Positions 25,570 through 37,300 of a stretch of 64,000 bases of DNA are shown one piece after another. The notes beneath the pieces are model-generated. The model was not told where the DNA came from. It made no database searches and was given only the letters and a program-made list of their open reading frames with translations. Source of the stretch: Nitrospiraceae bacterium. Lineage in GTDB: Bacteria > Nitrospirota > Nitrospiria > Nitrospirales > Nitrospiraceae. Where the stretch lies: the NCBI GenBank assembly GCA_919902505.1, contig CAKKRE010000010.1, forward strand, positions 43,348 to 107,347, in the 5' to 3' direction. Positions within the stretch are counted from its first letter, which is position 1; every line of letters begins with the position of its first letter. The position numbers were made by a program, and so were the translations under genes.

Positions 25570-26205
25570 ATGAACATGCAGGACATGCGGAAGACGATCG
25601 ATCAAATGGTGCAGGGCGCCTTGGTTGCGGCGGGGGCGCCGCCGGCCGCTGTGCCGGAACTGACGCACGCGGAGCGGGTTACCCTGGTGGCGGAGATTGG
25701 ACAACTGCGCGACCAACTGGCGAGGCAGCAGCCCTCCTTGGAGCAGGCCGTCACCGATGCCGAAGGCGTACTTGTCGCAAAACAACAGGAGGTCGAGACG
25801 GCCTGGACTGCCGTGCAGGAGGCCCACAGAGCGAGGCTTGCGCTCGCGTTCTCCCTGGACACACGCATATCCAAACTGGAGGGCGAGTTGCGGGTGCGTG
25901 CGTCAGTCAAAATCGATCAGTTTGTTGAGACGTGGCGCACGCTGGCTGAAACGGAACGGCACCGGTCGGTCAAGGGCAGTCGTGAGATTCAGCGATCAAT
26001 CCTGACAGACAGGACATGGGAGCGACACTTCAGCACCGCCCCGTCAGTTGTCCGGCGATTAACCGCCATTCGCGAGGCTTGCTGCGCTGCAGAGGCGTTG
26101 AAGCTCACCGCCCTGGATGACACGGAACTCGCAGCCCGCCTGAAACAGTTGGCCGATGGGATTCCGGCCAAATCTGACAGGCTGGAACTCGTAGGTGAGG
26201 GGTAA
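25570..26205 (+). CDS. Coiled-coil hypothetical island protein
   Basis: 211 residues from ATG 25,570, preceded by GGGAGGATGAGCG; it follows the membrane peptide by 28 bp. The sequence is mostly helical, with long charged heptad-like stretches (LVAEIGQLRDQLARQQPSLE; VLVAKQQEVETAW). No membrane segment or catalytic motif is visible. Last gene of the apparent rightward replication operon. Function unknown. Confidence 0.6.
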   Translation: MNMQDMRKTIDQMVQGALVAAGAPPAAVPELTHAERVTLVAEIGQLRDQLARQQPSLEQAVTDAEGVLVAKQQEVETAWTAVQEAHRARLALAFSLDTRISKLEGELRVRASVKIDQFVETWRTLAETERHRSVKGSREIQRSILTDRTWERHFSTAPSVVRRLTAIREACCAAEALKLTALDDTELAARLKQLADGIPAKSDRLELVGEG

Positions 26206-26650
26206 CGCGCGGTTGGATAGGCGTGAACTGGTCACTAGCGTAGTGGGAAATCGCTCCTGGTTGCTTGTAACAGTGTGAAAGCTGAAGCTGAACGGCCATC
26301 CCTGGAATCGTAAGCGACTGTGGCGGGTGTACTGTCAGCTCCGCTTGAAGCCAGAAATTCTCCCCCTGAAACTGTCTCCTTGACGGGGGAGCTTACGATA
26401 CCACACGCTACTGCAGTCCAGGATAGTCTTTCAAACGATGCGGTTTGCGAACTCTACTAAGTAGCACTCCCCCCAATACATCCCCACAAGAAACCACAGA
26501 AGAAGACCCCGGCACGATTGGTGCTCAAGGGGCGGGGTTTCGGGTCCTGGTAGCAGCGTGGTAGCAGGGGCCAGCGATGATGGCTTGCATAGCTGCGATT
26601 GACTTCCTTCCGGTCTCTGAATAGAGTCCGCCATCATAAGGAGGAAAAGT
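26206..26650. other. Gene-free stretch between replication operon and cargo
   Basis: No convincing ORF. It contains a potential stem of CTCCCCC (26,358-26,364) with GGGGGAG (about 26,384-26,390), which could end the replication operon. Two direct TGGTAGCAG units 11 bp apart lie near 26,550-26,570. A strong AAGGAGG follows at 26,639, serving the leader ORF. Base composition becomes AT-richer from about 26,580. Confidence 0.4.
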
Positions 26651-26689
26651 ATGCCCATTTTAAGTACATTAGAGCTAGAAACGGAATGA
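26651..26689 (+). CDS. 12-codon leader ORF coupled to the cargo gene
   Basis: ATG at 26,651 lies 6 bases after a consensus AAGGAGG and encodes MPILSTLELETE before TGA (26,687-26,689). The stop overlaps the ATG of the next gene (ATGA), which itself lacks a good ribosome site. This pattern suggests translational coupling through the leader. Confidence 0.4.
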   Translation: MPILSTLELETE

Positions 26690-27555
26690 GCACTCTTGGT
26701 CTTCTATCGGCTGTTGAGAAAGTCCTCGCTGATTACGGGGGTGTCATCATTGGCGGATTGATTACGCTTATTGGCGCACTCGGTGGGGTCATCCTTACGA
26801 ATCGTGCCCATGACCTTAGATTACAGATGCAACTTGCACATGATCGAGAACTCAAGAACCGTGATCGAGAAATGTCTCTCCGAAAGGAAGTGTATCTGGC
26901 AGCGGCGGAGGCAATATCCGCCGGTCTAATGGCTGTAGGCAGATTCGCCAACCTCGAAATCACTCACGATAAACTAACGGAGGACTACCAAAGCAAAGCT
27001 GCTTCCCTTGCCAAAATCAATGTAGTCGCGAAAGAGACAACGATGAGAGCCGTATCAATGTTTTCGAGCGAATTAGGTGCAACCTTCTTGCGCCTATTCG
27101 TGAAGCGTTTTCCGCTTATCCGGCAAATGCAGGAGACTGCCTTCCTCAAAGGCCAAATCGAGGCGGGTCTCAAGGAACAAACTCGAATACTCGAACTCAT
27201 AAAACAATACAACCTCGATGAGATCAAGGACCAGGGCAAATGGGATTGGCTTCAAAAGAGTTTTGACTTCGAGCGACGCCACTTTGAAGAAACGGCAAAG
27301 AAGGCGGGTAAGTTAGAAGCGACATTGTATCCGAACCAACTTAAATTCATGGAGGAGTGTGCTGAGGAGACAGTTAGAATTGCACGCCTATTGGCACCGG
27401 TAATTGTCTCGGTCCGGAAGGAGCTTGAGCTACCTATCGATGAGGTCGAGTACGATAGATTGCTGGAAGAGCAAATCGCGAGACAGTCCGAAACAATAAG
27501 AGAGTTTAGTCAACAGGTCCAATCTCTATTGGCCTCCGAAGCTCAGCCTAGTTAG
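26686..27555 (+). CDS. Membrane-anchored coiled-coil cargo protein
   Basis: 289 residues from ATG 26,686. Near the N-terminus is one hydrophobic segment (YGGVIIGGLITLIGALGGVIL), followed by a long charged helical region with heptads (LRLQMQLAHDRELKNRDREM) to the end. No enzymatic motif seen. Codon use is more AT-rich than in the rest of the window, indicating separate acquisition. It sits in the cargo position between replication genes and the right attachment site. Membrane-tethered effector or phage-defence component is possible but unproven. Confidence 0.65.
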   Translation: MSTLGLLSAVEKVLADYGGVIIGGLITLIGALGGVILTNRAHDLRLQMQLAHDRELKNRDREMSLRKEVYLAAAEAISAGLMAVGRFANLEITHDKLTEDYQSKAASLAKINVVAKETTMRAVSMFSSELGATFLRLFVKRFPLIRQMQETAFLKGQIEAGLKEQTRILELIKQYNLDEIKDQGKWDWLQKSFDFERRHFEETAKKAGKLEATLYPNQLKFMEECAEETVRIARLLAPVIVSVRKELELPIDEVEYDRLLEEQIARQSETIREFSQQVQSLLASEAQPS

Positions 27556-27558
27556 CGC

Positions 27559-27855
27559 CTAATGACCTGCGGTTTTTTTAAACCGAAATAATTCGTTCAC
27601 GCCACCGCGGCAAGCATACCGAATGCCGGACGTATCGAAGACCCAGGCTGGCATAGGCTGGTCCATGTTCTTCCCGGCTTCTTTGTGCCAATACCACCCT
27701 TCCTTTGTCGGCTTCTCTGTGGTCCATGCTCTCTTCGACGCTGTCCGGCTGATGGCGGGACGGTCCATAGGTACAGGCCTGATGGGTTTCCGATCGGGCC
27801 TCTTCATTTTCAACATGCCCCGATCTGTTGCAGAGGACAAGGCGGTCAATATCAT
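27559..27855 (-). CDS. Hypothetical island protein, leftward
   Basis: 98 residues, convergent with the coiled-coil gene with 3 bp between stops. The C-terminal half looks protein-like (KEGWYWHKEAGKNMDQPMPAW, split here; VNELFRFKKTAGH). The N-terminal half is basic and Pro-rich. The opposite strand is also open here, so the strand is not certain. No family recognised. Confidence 0.4.
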   Translation of the reverse strand: MILTALSSATDRGMLKMKRPDRKPIRPVPMDRPAISRTASKRAWTTEKPTKEGWYWHKEAGKNMDQPMPAWVFDTSGIRYACRGGVNELFRFKKTAGH

Positions 27856-27868
27856 ACGTACACACCCT

Positions 27869-27890
27869 GTTGTGAAAAGCGTTGTGAAAT
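27869..27890 (+). repeat. Island end direct repeat, right copy
   Basis: GTTGTGAAAAGCGTTGTGAA followed by AT. It matches 19,371-19,392 with one mismatch, in the same orientation, 116 bp inside the right attachment site. Candidate arm-type integrase site. Confidence 0.55.
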
Positions 27891-28006
27891 GAGTGGGGAA
27901 AGCGGGGAAATTCTGAGGAAAGTAGGGGAGGGCCTAATGGCGCTCTCCCCCAGTATTCATGCGGCTTTTGTCGTTATTTCAAGGGGTTCGTGCTGCCTGC
28001 CCAAAT

Positions 28007-28050
28007 CGGTTTTCGAGACCGTCCGATTCGGCCGCTCTCGCACCTCTCCG
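28007..28050. repeat. Attachment site, right copy (displaced tRNA-Ser 5' half)
   Basis: Exact 44-bp copy of 19,249-19,292. It contains only the tRNA 5' half through the anticodon stem and is followed by unrelated sequence, so it cannot be a functional tRNA. Host sequence resumes at 28,051; that flank should be the original upstream region of tRNA-Ser. Confidence 0.9.
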
Positions 28051-28328
28051 TACCCAAGCCGGCAAAGATGTGCAGCTTAGCGTGGTCGAGCGTAACTTTC
28101 AAATGAAATCATGTGCTTGGAGAATATTTCTTTCGCCCTTAGGGATAGGTCACGACGTGAGGGAAACGTGATTCCGTTTTGCGATGAATCGGTTCCACCG
28201 TAGACTCACCTGGTGTAGTGAGACCGGTTGGAGACAGTTCGTGACTGATCTTTTCCAGTCATCCATCCGATATAGTTACGAAGCATAGTTCTTGTCCGCG
28301 TCTCGGTCCCACTGGGGTTGAGCATTCT

Positions 28329-31300
28329 GTGGTCAGACATCCATCCGTCACTATTCCACCCGGTGAGACCCTGCTCGATGTCTTACGTTGGCGGGCCGAG
28401 CACCAGCCCGACCAGTCAGCGTATGTCTTCCTGCGCGACGGGGTCAGTCCCGACACCGCCCTGACCTATAGTGCGCTCGATACTAAAGCGCGGGCTATTG
28501 CCGGTCATCTGCAATCCAGGTTCGCAGCGGGAGACCGCTTGCTCCTGGTGTATCCGCCCGGTCTTGAATTCGTCCAGGCCTTTTGGGGAGCGTTGTATGC
28601 CGGGTTAGTCGCCGTGCCGGTCCCCCCGCCGGATGCCTTTCGTGCAAGGGTGGGTGTCGCGCGCGTCCAGCGTATTGCCGAGGATGCCGGCGTGGCCGGA
28701 GTCTTGAGCACAAACCAGATTCTGGAGCTGGTGCGGGCGCAGGGGCCTGCGATTCCGCTGGAACAGTGGCTGGTCTGCGATGCCGTCACCCCGGACTCGA
28801 CGGCTCAGTGGACGGCAACCCAACCGCTCCCTTCCACTCTGGCCTATTTGCAATATACGTCCGGTTCGACCTCCGCTCCCAAAGGCGTGATGGTCAGCCA
28901 CGGAAATATGACCGCGCAAAGCCGGTGCATTACTGACGCCGGTTGTTACGATGCCCATTCCGTCACCCTGTCCTGGATGCCACATTTCCACGACTATGGA
29001 TTGGTAAAGGGCATCATCCAGCCCGCCTGGATCGGCCGCCCGGCCTACCTCATGTCGCCGCTCACGTTTCTGAAGCGGCCCCTGCGCTGGCTTGAAGCGA
29101 TTCAACGGTATCAGGTTACGCATAGTGGCGCGCCCAACTTTGCCTACCGTCGCTGCGTGGAGACCATCGCTCCCGAAGATTGCGCAAAGCTGGATCTCTC
29201 CGGTTGGCAGGTCGCGAGTTGCGGCGCGGAACCGATTGCCCACGATACCATCGATCGATTTGCTGAGGCGTTCGCTCCGTCCGGATTCCGGCGTGAGGTA
29301 TTTTCCCCCGCCTACGGGATGGCGGAGTACACCCTGTTGATCTCGCTGAAGCGGGAAGGGGTGGCCCCGACGTTGCTGCCGCTGGATCCGGCGGCATTGG
29401 AGCGGGGGGTGGTGTCTGAAGCCACGGCTGGTGTGGTTCCGGTCCGTCAAGTCGTCGGATGCGGCATTCCCGTGGGCGATACCCGGGTGGTCATCGTCCA
29501 TCCGGAGACCCTGTCTCGCTGCGCGGCCCAACAGGTCGGCGAAATCTGGTTAGCCGGCGCCAGCACCACGCAGGGATATTGGAACAATCCGGAGGAAACT
29601 GCGCGCACGTTTCGCGCGACACTTCGCGATACGGGAGAAGGGCCGTTCCTGCGGACCGGTGACCTCGGGTTCGTCAGAGACGGTGAAGTCTTTGTCACCG
29701 GGCGTTTGAAGGACCTGCTCATCGTTCGCGGCAGAAATCATTATCCGCAGGATATTGAGCGAACCGTCGAGCAGAGCCACAGGTTGTTTCGGGGTGGGGG
29801 CGCAGCGGCTTTCTCCGTCCAGGATGCGGGGGAGGAAGTACTGGTGGTTGTGCAGGAGGTCGAGCGCCAGGCAACGGCCTTGGCCATCGATGGGCTGGCT
29901 GCCGCGATTCGTTCTGCTGTATCCGAACAGCATGACCTCCATGTTTCCTCCGTCATCTTTATCAAAGCCGGGAGCCTGCCGAAGACGTCGAGTGGAAAAG
30001 TCCAACGACGTGCCTGCCGCGACCTATTTTGGGCCGACCAACTTTCCATCATCGGAAAGAGTGTCATGCCGGCGCCTCTGTCCCAGGCCCAGTCAGCGGT
30101 CGTCAAGATAGAAGACCTGCGTGCGCTCTCGCCTGATACGCGGCGGCGGCGGATTGAGCAGGATGTGCAGGGGATAATTGCCGATCGCCTCGGGTGCAGG
30201 CGAGAGGCCATCGCTCATGACCGGCCGATACATCTCCTGGGGCTCGATTCGTTGATGGCCGCTGAGGTCTCGCATTGCGTGGAGGAGTCATTCCACGTTC
30301 CGCTCTCGTTACAGGGCCTCTTGGGAGGCGCGACGCTCAGCGATCTGGCTGCTGCCATCGAAGCGGCAATGCTCCGGGAAGGCAGTGAACCCATTCCTGC
30401 CGTCGGCCAAAATCTCACAGCGGAGAATGTCGCCCCACTATCCGAGAATCAGGCTGCCCTCTGGTTCCTCAGCCAATTGGCTCCGGAAAGCGCCGCTGCC
30501 AACGTCTCCATCATTCTGCCTCTGCCGTTCGACGTGAATCAGGCCGCACTGAAACAGGCGCTTGATCGACTCGGTGAGCGCCATGCGACGCTTCGGACGA
30601 CTTATGAAACGCAGGACGAGGTGCCGGTTCAACGAATTCATGCCCGGTTGCCTTTGATCTGGACGGTCATTGATGCCTCCACATGGGATTGGGCGCGCTT
30701 GCGGCGGGAAGCCATGGAAGCGGCGACGATTCCGTTCAATCTGGCGCACGGCCCTCTGTGGAGGACCTCGCTATTCAAGGGGAAACAGCAGGCGTGGTTG
30801 CTGCTGGTCGCGCATCATATTGCCGTGGACGGTTGGTCGATGATCCACTTGGTAGAGGAACTCAAGGGGGACTACGGCTCAGACGGGTCCACGCTTCAGG
30901 ATTTATCGAACGGACTCGGCGGCCAGCCGGCTCCCTACGGTGAGTTCATCGGGTGGCATCGTGCGCTGCTGGAGAGTGAGGAGGGCGGTCGGCTGGCTCA
31001 GTATTGGACGGCGCGTCTGGCTGGTGACTTGCCGAACTACGACATGCTCTACGATCGGCCGCAGACCACGGTTGAGCCAAGCCGATATGCGTGGCATGCG
31101 GTCCAGATTGATCCGGCTTTGACGGAGCGGCTCAAGGCCTTCGCGCAGGTGGAAGGCACAACACTGTATGCCGTCTGCCTGACTGCGCTTCAAGCCCTGC
31201 TGTATCGCTACACGAATGTGGAAGACACAGCCGTGGTCACGCCGGTATTCGGTCGAAGCCGGTCTCGATTTGCCCGGACCGTCGGTGATTTTGTGAATAT

Positions 31301-34300
31301 GCTCGTGTTGCGGGAGACGGTTCAGGCCGATTCGACCAGCCGGGAACTTTTGGCGCTGACCAAGCGTACTCTGCTGGAAGCCCTCGATCATCAGGACTAT
31401 CCCTATGCGCGGCTCGTGTCGGACTTGCGACCGGCCCGCGATCGTCAGCGCGCCCCTTTGGGGCAAATCCTGTTCGTGCTGCAACAGTTCAAGTTGCTGG
31501 CGGAACTCGATCAGCGGATGAGTGCGTTGCCGTCATCTGTTTCTGAATCGTGCCCGCTACCGTGGGAAGCCTATGTCATTCCCCAGCAGAGTGGGCAGTT
31601 TGATCTCTGCCTTGAGCTGGCTGAATCGAAGCAGGGGTTAACCGGCTACTTCGAATACAAAGACGAACTCTTTACGCCCGACCGGATGGCACGGATGCAG
31701 CAGCATTTCCTGCGGGTGCTGGAGGGGCTTGTCGCCGACCCCGCCGCGCAGATCGGGTCCCTGCCTCTCATGTCCGAGGCGGAATGTCATGAGACGGTCC
31801 TGACGTGGGGACAGTCTCCTGAACCGCAGGCGCCGGCACAGTGCCTCCATCGCCAGATCGAAGCACAGGCGGCGCGCACCCCCGATGCGATCGCGGTTCG
31901 ACAGAACGACCAGGAATTGACCTATCGGGAGTTGAACGCGCGCGCGAACCGTGTGGCCCATTACCTCCGCCGGCGGGGTGTCGCGCCCGGTGTGGTCGTC
32001 GGCCTCTGCCTGGAACGATCGCTCAATTTGATCGTCGGCATGCTTGGCATTCTCAAATCGGGCGGGGCCTACCTGCCCCTGGATGCCGATTATCCGACCG
32101 ACCGCTTGGAATACATGCTGAGAGATAGCCAGGTCCGGGTGTTGGTGACGCAACAGGATCAGCTCGCCCGGCTGCCTGCGACGAACCCCCACACGATTTG
32201 TCTCGATTCCGAATGGGACCAAATCGCCCGTTTCCCGGACGATGCCATCGAAGGCACGGACGCTCCGGAGAATCTGGCCTATGTGATCTACACGTCCGGT
32301 TCGACCGGTCAGCCCAAGGGGGTGATGATCGAACATCGATCGATCGCCAACTATGTGCGGGCGATCACGGAGATCGCGGGTGTCCACTCGCGCGACCGGG
32401 TGCTGCAATTCGCGTCGATGAGTTTCGACACCGCCGCCGAAGAAATTTTCCCCTGCCTCACGACGGGCGCGACGCTGGTACTGCGCACCCAGGCGATGAT
32501 CGATTCGGTGTCGGAATTCTTGGATCGATGCCGCGAATGGCAACTGACGCTGTTGGACTTGCCGACGGCCTACTGGCATGAAGTCGTCACCCGAATGGAG
32601 TTGGAGCGGCTCGCCTTCCCGGAGTCGGTGAAGACAGTGATCATCGGTGGAGAACGGGTTCTTCCTCAGATCGTGCAGCGGTGGGCGAACCTGGTCGGCC
32701 GTACGGTTCGATTATTGAATACCTATGGACCGACGGAAACGACCGTCGCCGTCACCTGGTCGGATCTGACGGGCCTCGGGCTGCAGGAGGAGTTGTACGA
32801 GGAGTTGCCGATCGGGCGGGTGATTTCTCAGTCCTCCGTCTACGTGCTGGATCGGCACCGCCAGCCGGTTCCGGTGGGTGTAGCCGGAGAACTGTATGTC
32901 GGCGGTGTGGGGGTGGCGCGAGGCTATCGTGGCCGACCGGAACTCACTGACACGAAGTTTATTCCCGATCCGTTTTCAAGCCTTCCGGGAGCCCGTCTGT
33001 ATCGGACCGGCGACCTGGTGCGCTGGCGACCGGACGGGCAGCTCGACTATCGCGGCCGTGTGGATCGCCAGGTCAAGATTCGCGGCTATCGGATTGAACT
33101 GGAAGAGATCGAGGCGGTGCTGAATCGGCACCCGGACATCGAGCGCGCGGTGGTTGAGGTGCGGGAAGATCAGCCGGGTGATAAGCGGATCGTCGCCTTC
33201 ATGGTCCCTCGTCCGCAGAACCGGCTGGGACTGGTACAGCTACGCGAACAGCTGCGGAGCCAGTTGCCCGCGCACATGATTCCTTCGGCCTTTGTCGAGA
33301 TGGAGACGCTTCCCCTGACCGTCAACGGAAAGGTGGATCGCGTTGCGCTCCGTGTCGCTACGGACAGTCGCGCGAGCAAGGTCGATCTCACGGCTGAGTT
33401 TCTCGCGCCGCGGACGCCTACCGAGCAGGTGCTGGCCGACATCTGGGGGGAAATCCTCCATGTGAAGGATGTCGGCGTGCATGACAACTTCTTTGAACTG
33501 GGGGGCCATTCGCTGCTGGCGACACAACTGGTGTCCAGAGTCCAAGCCCTCTTCCGGGTCGTCCTGCCTCTGCGACAAGTGTTCGAACGGCCGACCATCG
33601 CGACACTGGCCGAGGTGATCAAGCGGTCCCAGGAGGCCGGAAAGCAGCCGTCGGACCGGGATGGACGAATGATGACCAAAGCGGCGCGAGGAACGCCGTT
33701 GCCGCTGTCGTTTGCGCAGGAACGGATGTGGTTTCTCTATCAGTTGTCGCCGACCGGCGCCGCCTACAACATTCCGGCGAGCGTGCGTTTGCACGGTCCG
33801 CTCAATCGGGCGGCGTTGCGTTGGGGTGTGGCTGAGCTGGTGCGCCGCCACGACGCGCTCCGGACGACCTTTGCCACGGTGGATGGTCAGGCGCGCCAGA
33901 TTATTCATGCCTCGTTGGATCCGCCCTGGGCGGAAGAAGATCTGCGCGGGTTGCCTCGTGAGATGCGCGAGGTTCGGGCGTTGGAACTGGCGACCGCCGA
34001 GGCGCGCCGTCCATTCGACCTCGGGGAGGGTCCGTTGCTGCGTATTCTGCTGGTTCAATTGGGCGAAGAGGATCATGTGTTGGTGGTCAGCACGCACCAC
34101 ATCATCTCCGACCAATGGTCGTACGGCGTGATCGCCCGTGAACTGGTGAAGTGCTACAACGCGTTCTGCGCGGGGAAACCCGTTGCGATTCAACCGGACC
34201 TTGCGATCCAGTATGCCGATTTCGCTCAGTGGCAACGGACATGGCTGACCGGTGCGGTGCTGGCTGAGCAACTCGCGCATTGGAAATCCAAACTGACAGA

Positions 34301-37300
34301 TCTGCCGGTGCTCGCCTTGCCGGCCGATCGGCCGCGCTTGCCTATCCATTCGTTCAAGGGCGATCAGGTCTCCCTCGACCTGTCCTGGGCGCTCGTGAAT
34401 CGTCTCAAGCAGCTCAGCGTGCGAGAAGGCGTTACGTTGTATATGGTGTTTCTGGCCGGATTCTTCGGCCTCCTGCATCGCCTCACGCAGCAGCGCGATC
34501 TGGTGATCGGCACACCGATCGCGAACCGTAATCGGCTGGAGATCGAGGATTTAGTCGGCACGTTCGTGAATACGCTGGTGTTGCGGACGGATGTCACAGG
34601 CGCTCTGACGTTCCGAGAGCTCTTGCGGAATGTGCGTGATCTGTCGCTCGATGCCTATGCGCACCAGGACATTCCGTTTGAAAAGCTCGTGGAAGAGCTG
34701 CGCCCGGATCGCAGCCAGGGCGGGCTGCCGCTGGTGCAGGTCCTGTTCAATTTCGCCAATACTCCTTTCGCCAGGACGGAGTTTCAGCATCTGTCGTGGA
34801 CCCCTTATGAAGTCAGTCGGGGTGCGGCACAGCTCGATCTCGGTCTGTCGATCGATCCGTTGGCGTCGCGCAAAGCCTATCTGGAATTCAACACGGACCT
34901 GTTCGATCGCACCTCCGCCGAACGTTGGCTGGCGGAGTACCGTCAATTCATGGAGGTCATCGCGGAGCATCCGGAAGAGAAGGTCGGACGCGTGGCGATC
35001 CTCACGGCACAGGAACAACATCGGATCCTTCATGAATGGAACGCGACCGACAGGCCGGTGGATCGAGAGGCCTGTTTCCCGCAACTATTCGAAGCGCAGG
35101 TCGGCCGGACTCCGGATGCGATCGCCGTGGTGTTCGAAGGCGCTGAATTGTCGTATGGGGAACTGAATCGGCGCGTGAATCGGCTGGCGTATCGCCTACG
35201 GGAACAGGGCGTGGGCCCGGATGTGGTGGTGCCGGTGTTCCTCGAACGGTCTCCCGAATTGCTCATCAGTCTCCTGGCGGTCATGAAGGCCGGTGGCGCG
35301 TACCTGCCGTTGGTTCCTGGATTACCGATCCGCAGATTGGCGGCCATGATCGAAGCGAGTCACGCGGCGGTGCTCGTGACAGACTCGACGCTCCTTGGCG
35401 GACTCCCCCAGCACCAGCTCCGTGTGGTCTGCCTGGACCGGGAGGCGGAGTCACTGACGCGGTATTCAGAGAAGGATCCCGCACCCCTCGCCCGACCGGA
35501 GCATCTCGTGTATGTCCTGTTCACCTCGGGATCGACCGGTCAGCCGAAGGGCGTCGAGATCGAACATCGCGCTCTGGTCAATTTCCTCCGCTCCATGCAA
35601 CAGGAGCCGGGCATCAGTAGCCGGGACGTCCTGCTCGCCATCACGCCGTTGTCGTTCGATATCGCCGGTTTGGAGCTCTATCTTCCGCTGCTGGTCGGAG
35701 CCCGCATTATTCTGGCCGGTCGCCTTCAGGCGATGGAGGGAGCGTGGCTGCAGCACGGACTTGATCAGGGCGCAGTGACCATGATGCAGGCGACGCCTGC
35801 CACCTGGCGGATGGTGTTGCAGTCGGGATGGCAGGGTGGGCGACAGGTCAAAGTGCTGTGCGGCGGGGAAGCCTTGCCACGGGAATTGGCCCAGGAGCTG
35901 CTTGTCCGAGCAGGATCGGTCTGGAATGTGTATGGACCGACGGAGACAACGATTTGGTCGACGTTGGAGCGCGTGCGTACCGCTGAACGCACGATTTCTC
36001 TCGGGCGGCCGATCGCGAATACTCAGGTCTACGTGTTGGATCTGAACCGGGAGCCGGTCCCGGTGGGAATCCCGGGGGAACTGTATATCGGCGGGATGGG
36101 GCTTGCGCGCGGATACCGGGGCGCTCCTCAGTTGACGGCGGAGCGATTCGTCTCCAGTCCGTTTCGGGCGGGCGAGCGGCTCTACCGTACGGGTGACCAG
36201 GTCAAATGGCTCGCTGACGGACGATTGGATTATATCGGGCGTATCGATTATCAGGTCAAACTGCGCGGGTTCCGGATCGAACTCGGAGAAATCGAGGCGG
36301 TCCTGGCGGACGATCCGACCGTGAAGCAGGCGGTGGTCATCGTGCGGGAAGATGCGCCGGGAGACAAGCGGCTGGTGGCCTATGTGGTGGCGAGAGAAAG
36401 GCACCGTTGCGATCCGCAGGCGCTTCGACGGGCCCTGCGAGACATGGTGCCGGATTATATGGTGCCGGCGGCGATTGTGCCGCTCAACGAATTCCCTCTC
36501 ACGTCGAATGGAAAGGTGGATCGTAGCGCCTTGCCCGCGCCGGTGGCGGGGCCGGTGCATGACAGCGCCCAGCCGATCGAGCCCAGGAATCGACTCGAAT
36601 TGCAGTTGGTGGCTATCTGGGAGCAGGTCCTGGGAATTACGCCCATCGGCGTGTGCGATAACTTCTTCGCGTTGGGCGGGTATTCCCTGTTGGCGCTCCG
36701 GATGTTCAGCGCGATCGAGCAGACGTTCGGCATCCGCCTGCCGATGGCGGTACTTTTTCAAGCGCCCACGATCGAACAATTGGCGGATGTCCTGGCCGAC
36801 GAAGGGTGCACCGTGCGCTGGCGGTCGTTGGTTGCGATTCAACCGGATGGAAAAATGTCTCCCTTTTTTGCGGTTCCGGGAGTCGGCGGCAATGTGCTCG
36901 TATTTGCCCGCCTGGCCAAGCTGCTCGGGGATGCCCAACCGTTTTATGGACTGCAGGCCCGCGGCCTCGACGGAAAAGAAAAACCGTTCATGCGCGTGGA
37001 GGAGATGGCCGCGCATTACATCGAGGAAATACGGTCGATTCAACCGCATGGACCGTACCTCATCGGTGGAACTTGCACGGGCGGGCTGGCGGCCTACGAG
37101 ATCGCCCAACAGCTCATGGCGCAGGGAGAGCAGGTGATTCTGGTTGTCATGGAATCCTGGCATCCACGATCCTACCTGACGCATTGGAGTCGACCTCCCT
37201 ACCTGCTCTGGCCGATCCTGTTTGTGTGGATGAAGATCACGACGTACCTTCGTCTCATGCGGAGACTGCCGATCCGGGAGTGGCCGTCGTTCTGGAGAGG

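Noticed and set aside
28007..28050. Second tRNA-Ser gene
   Set aside because: Only the 5' half and anticodon stem are present. No variable arm, T arm or 3' acceptor strand follows. It is the displaced attachment half-site.
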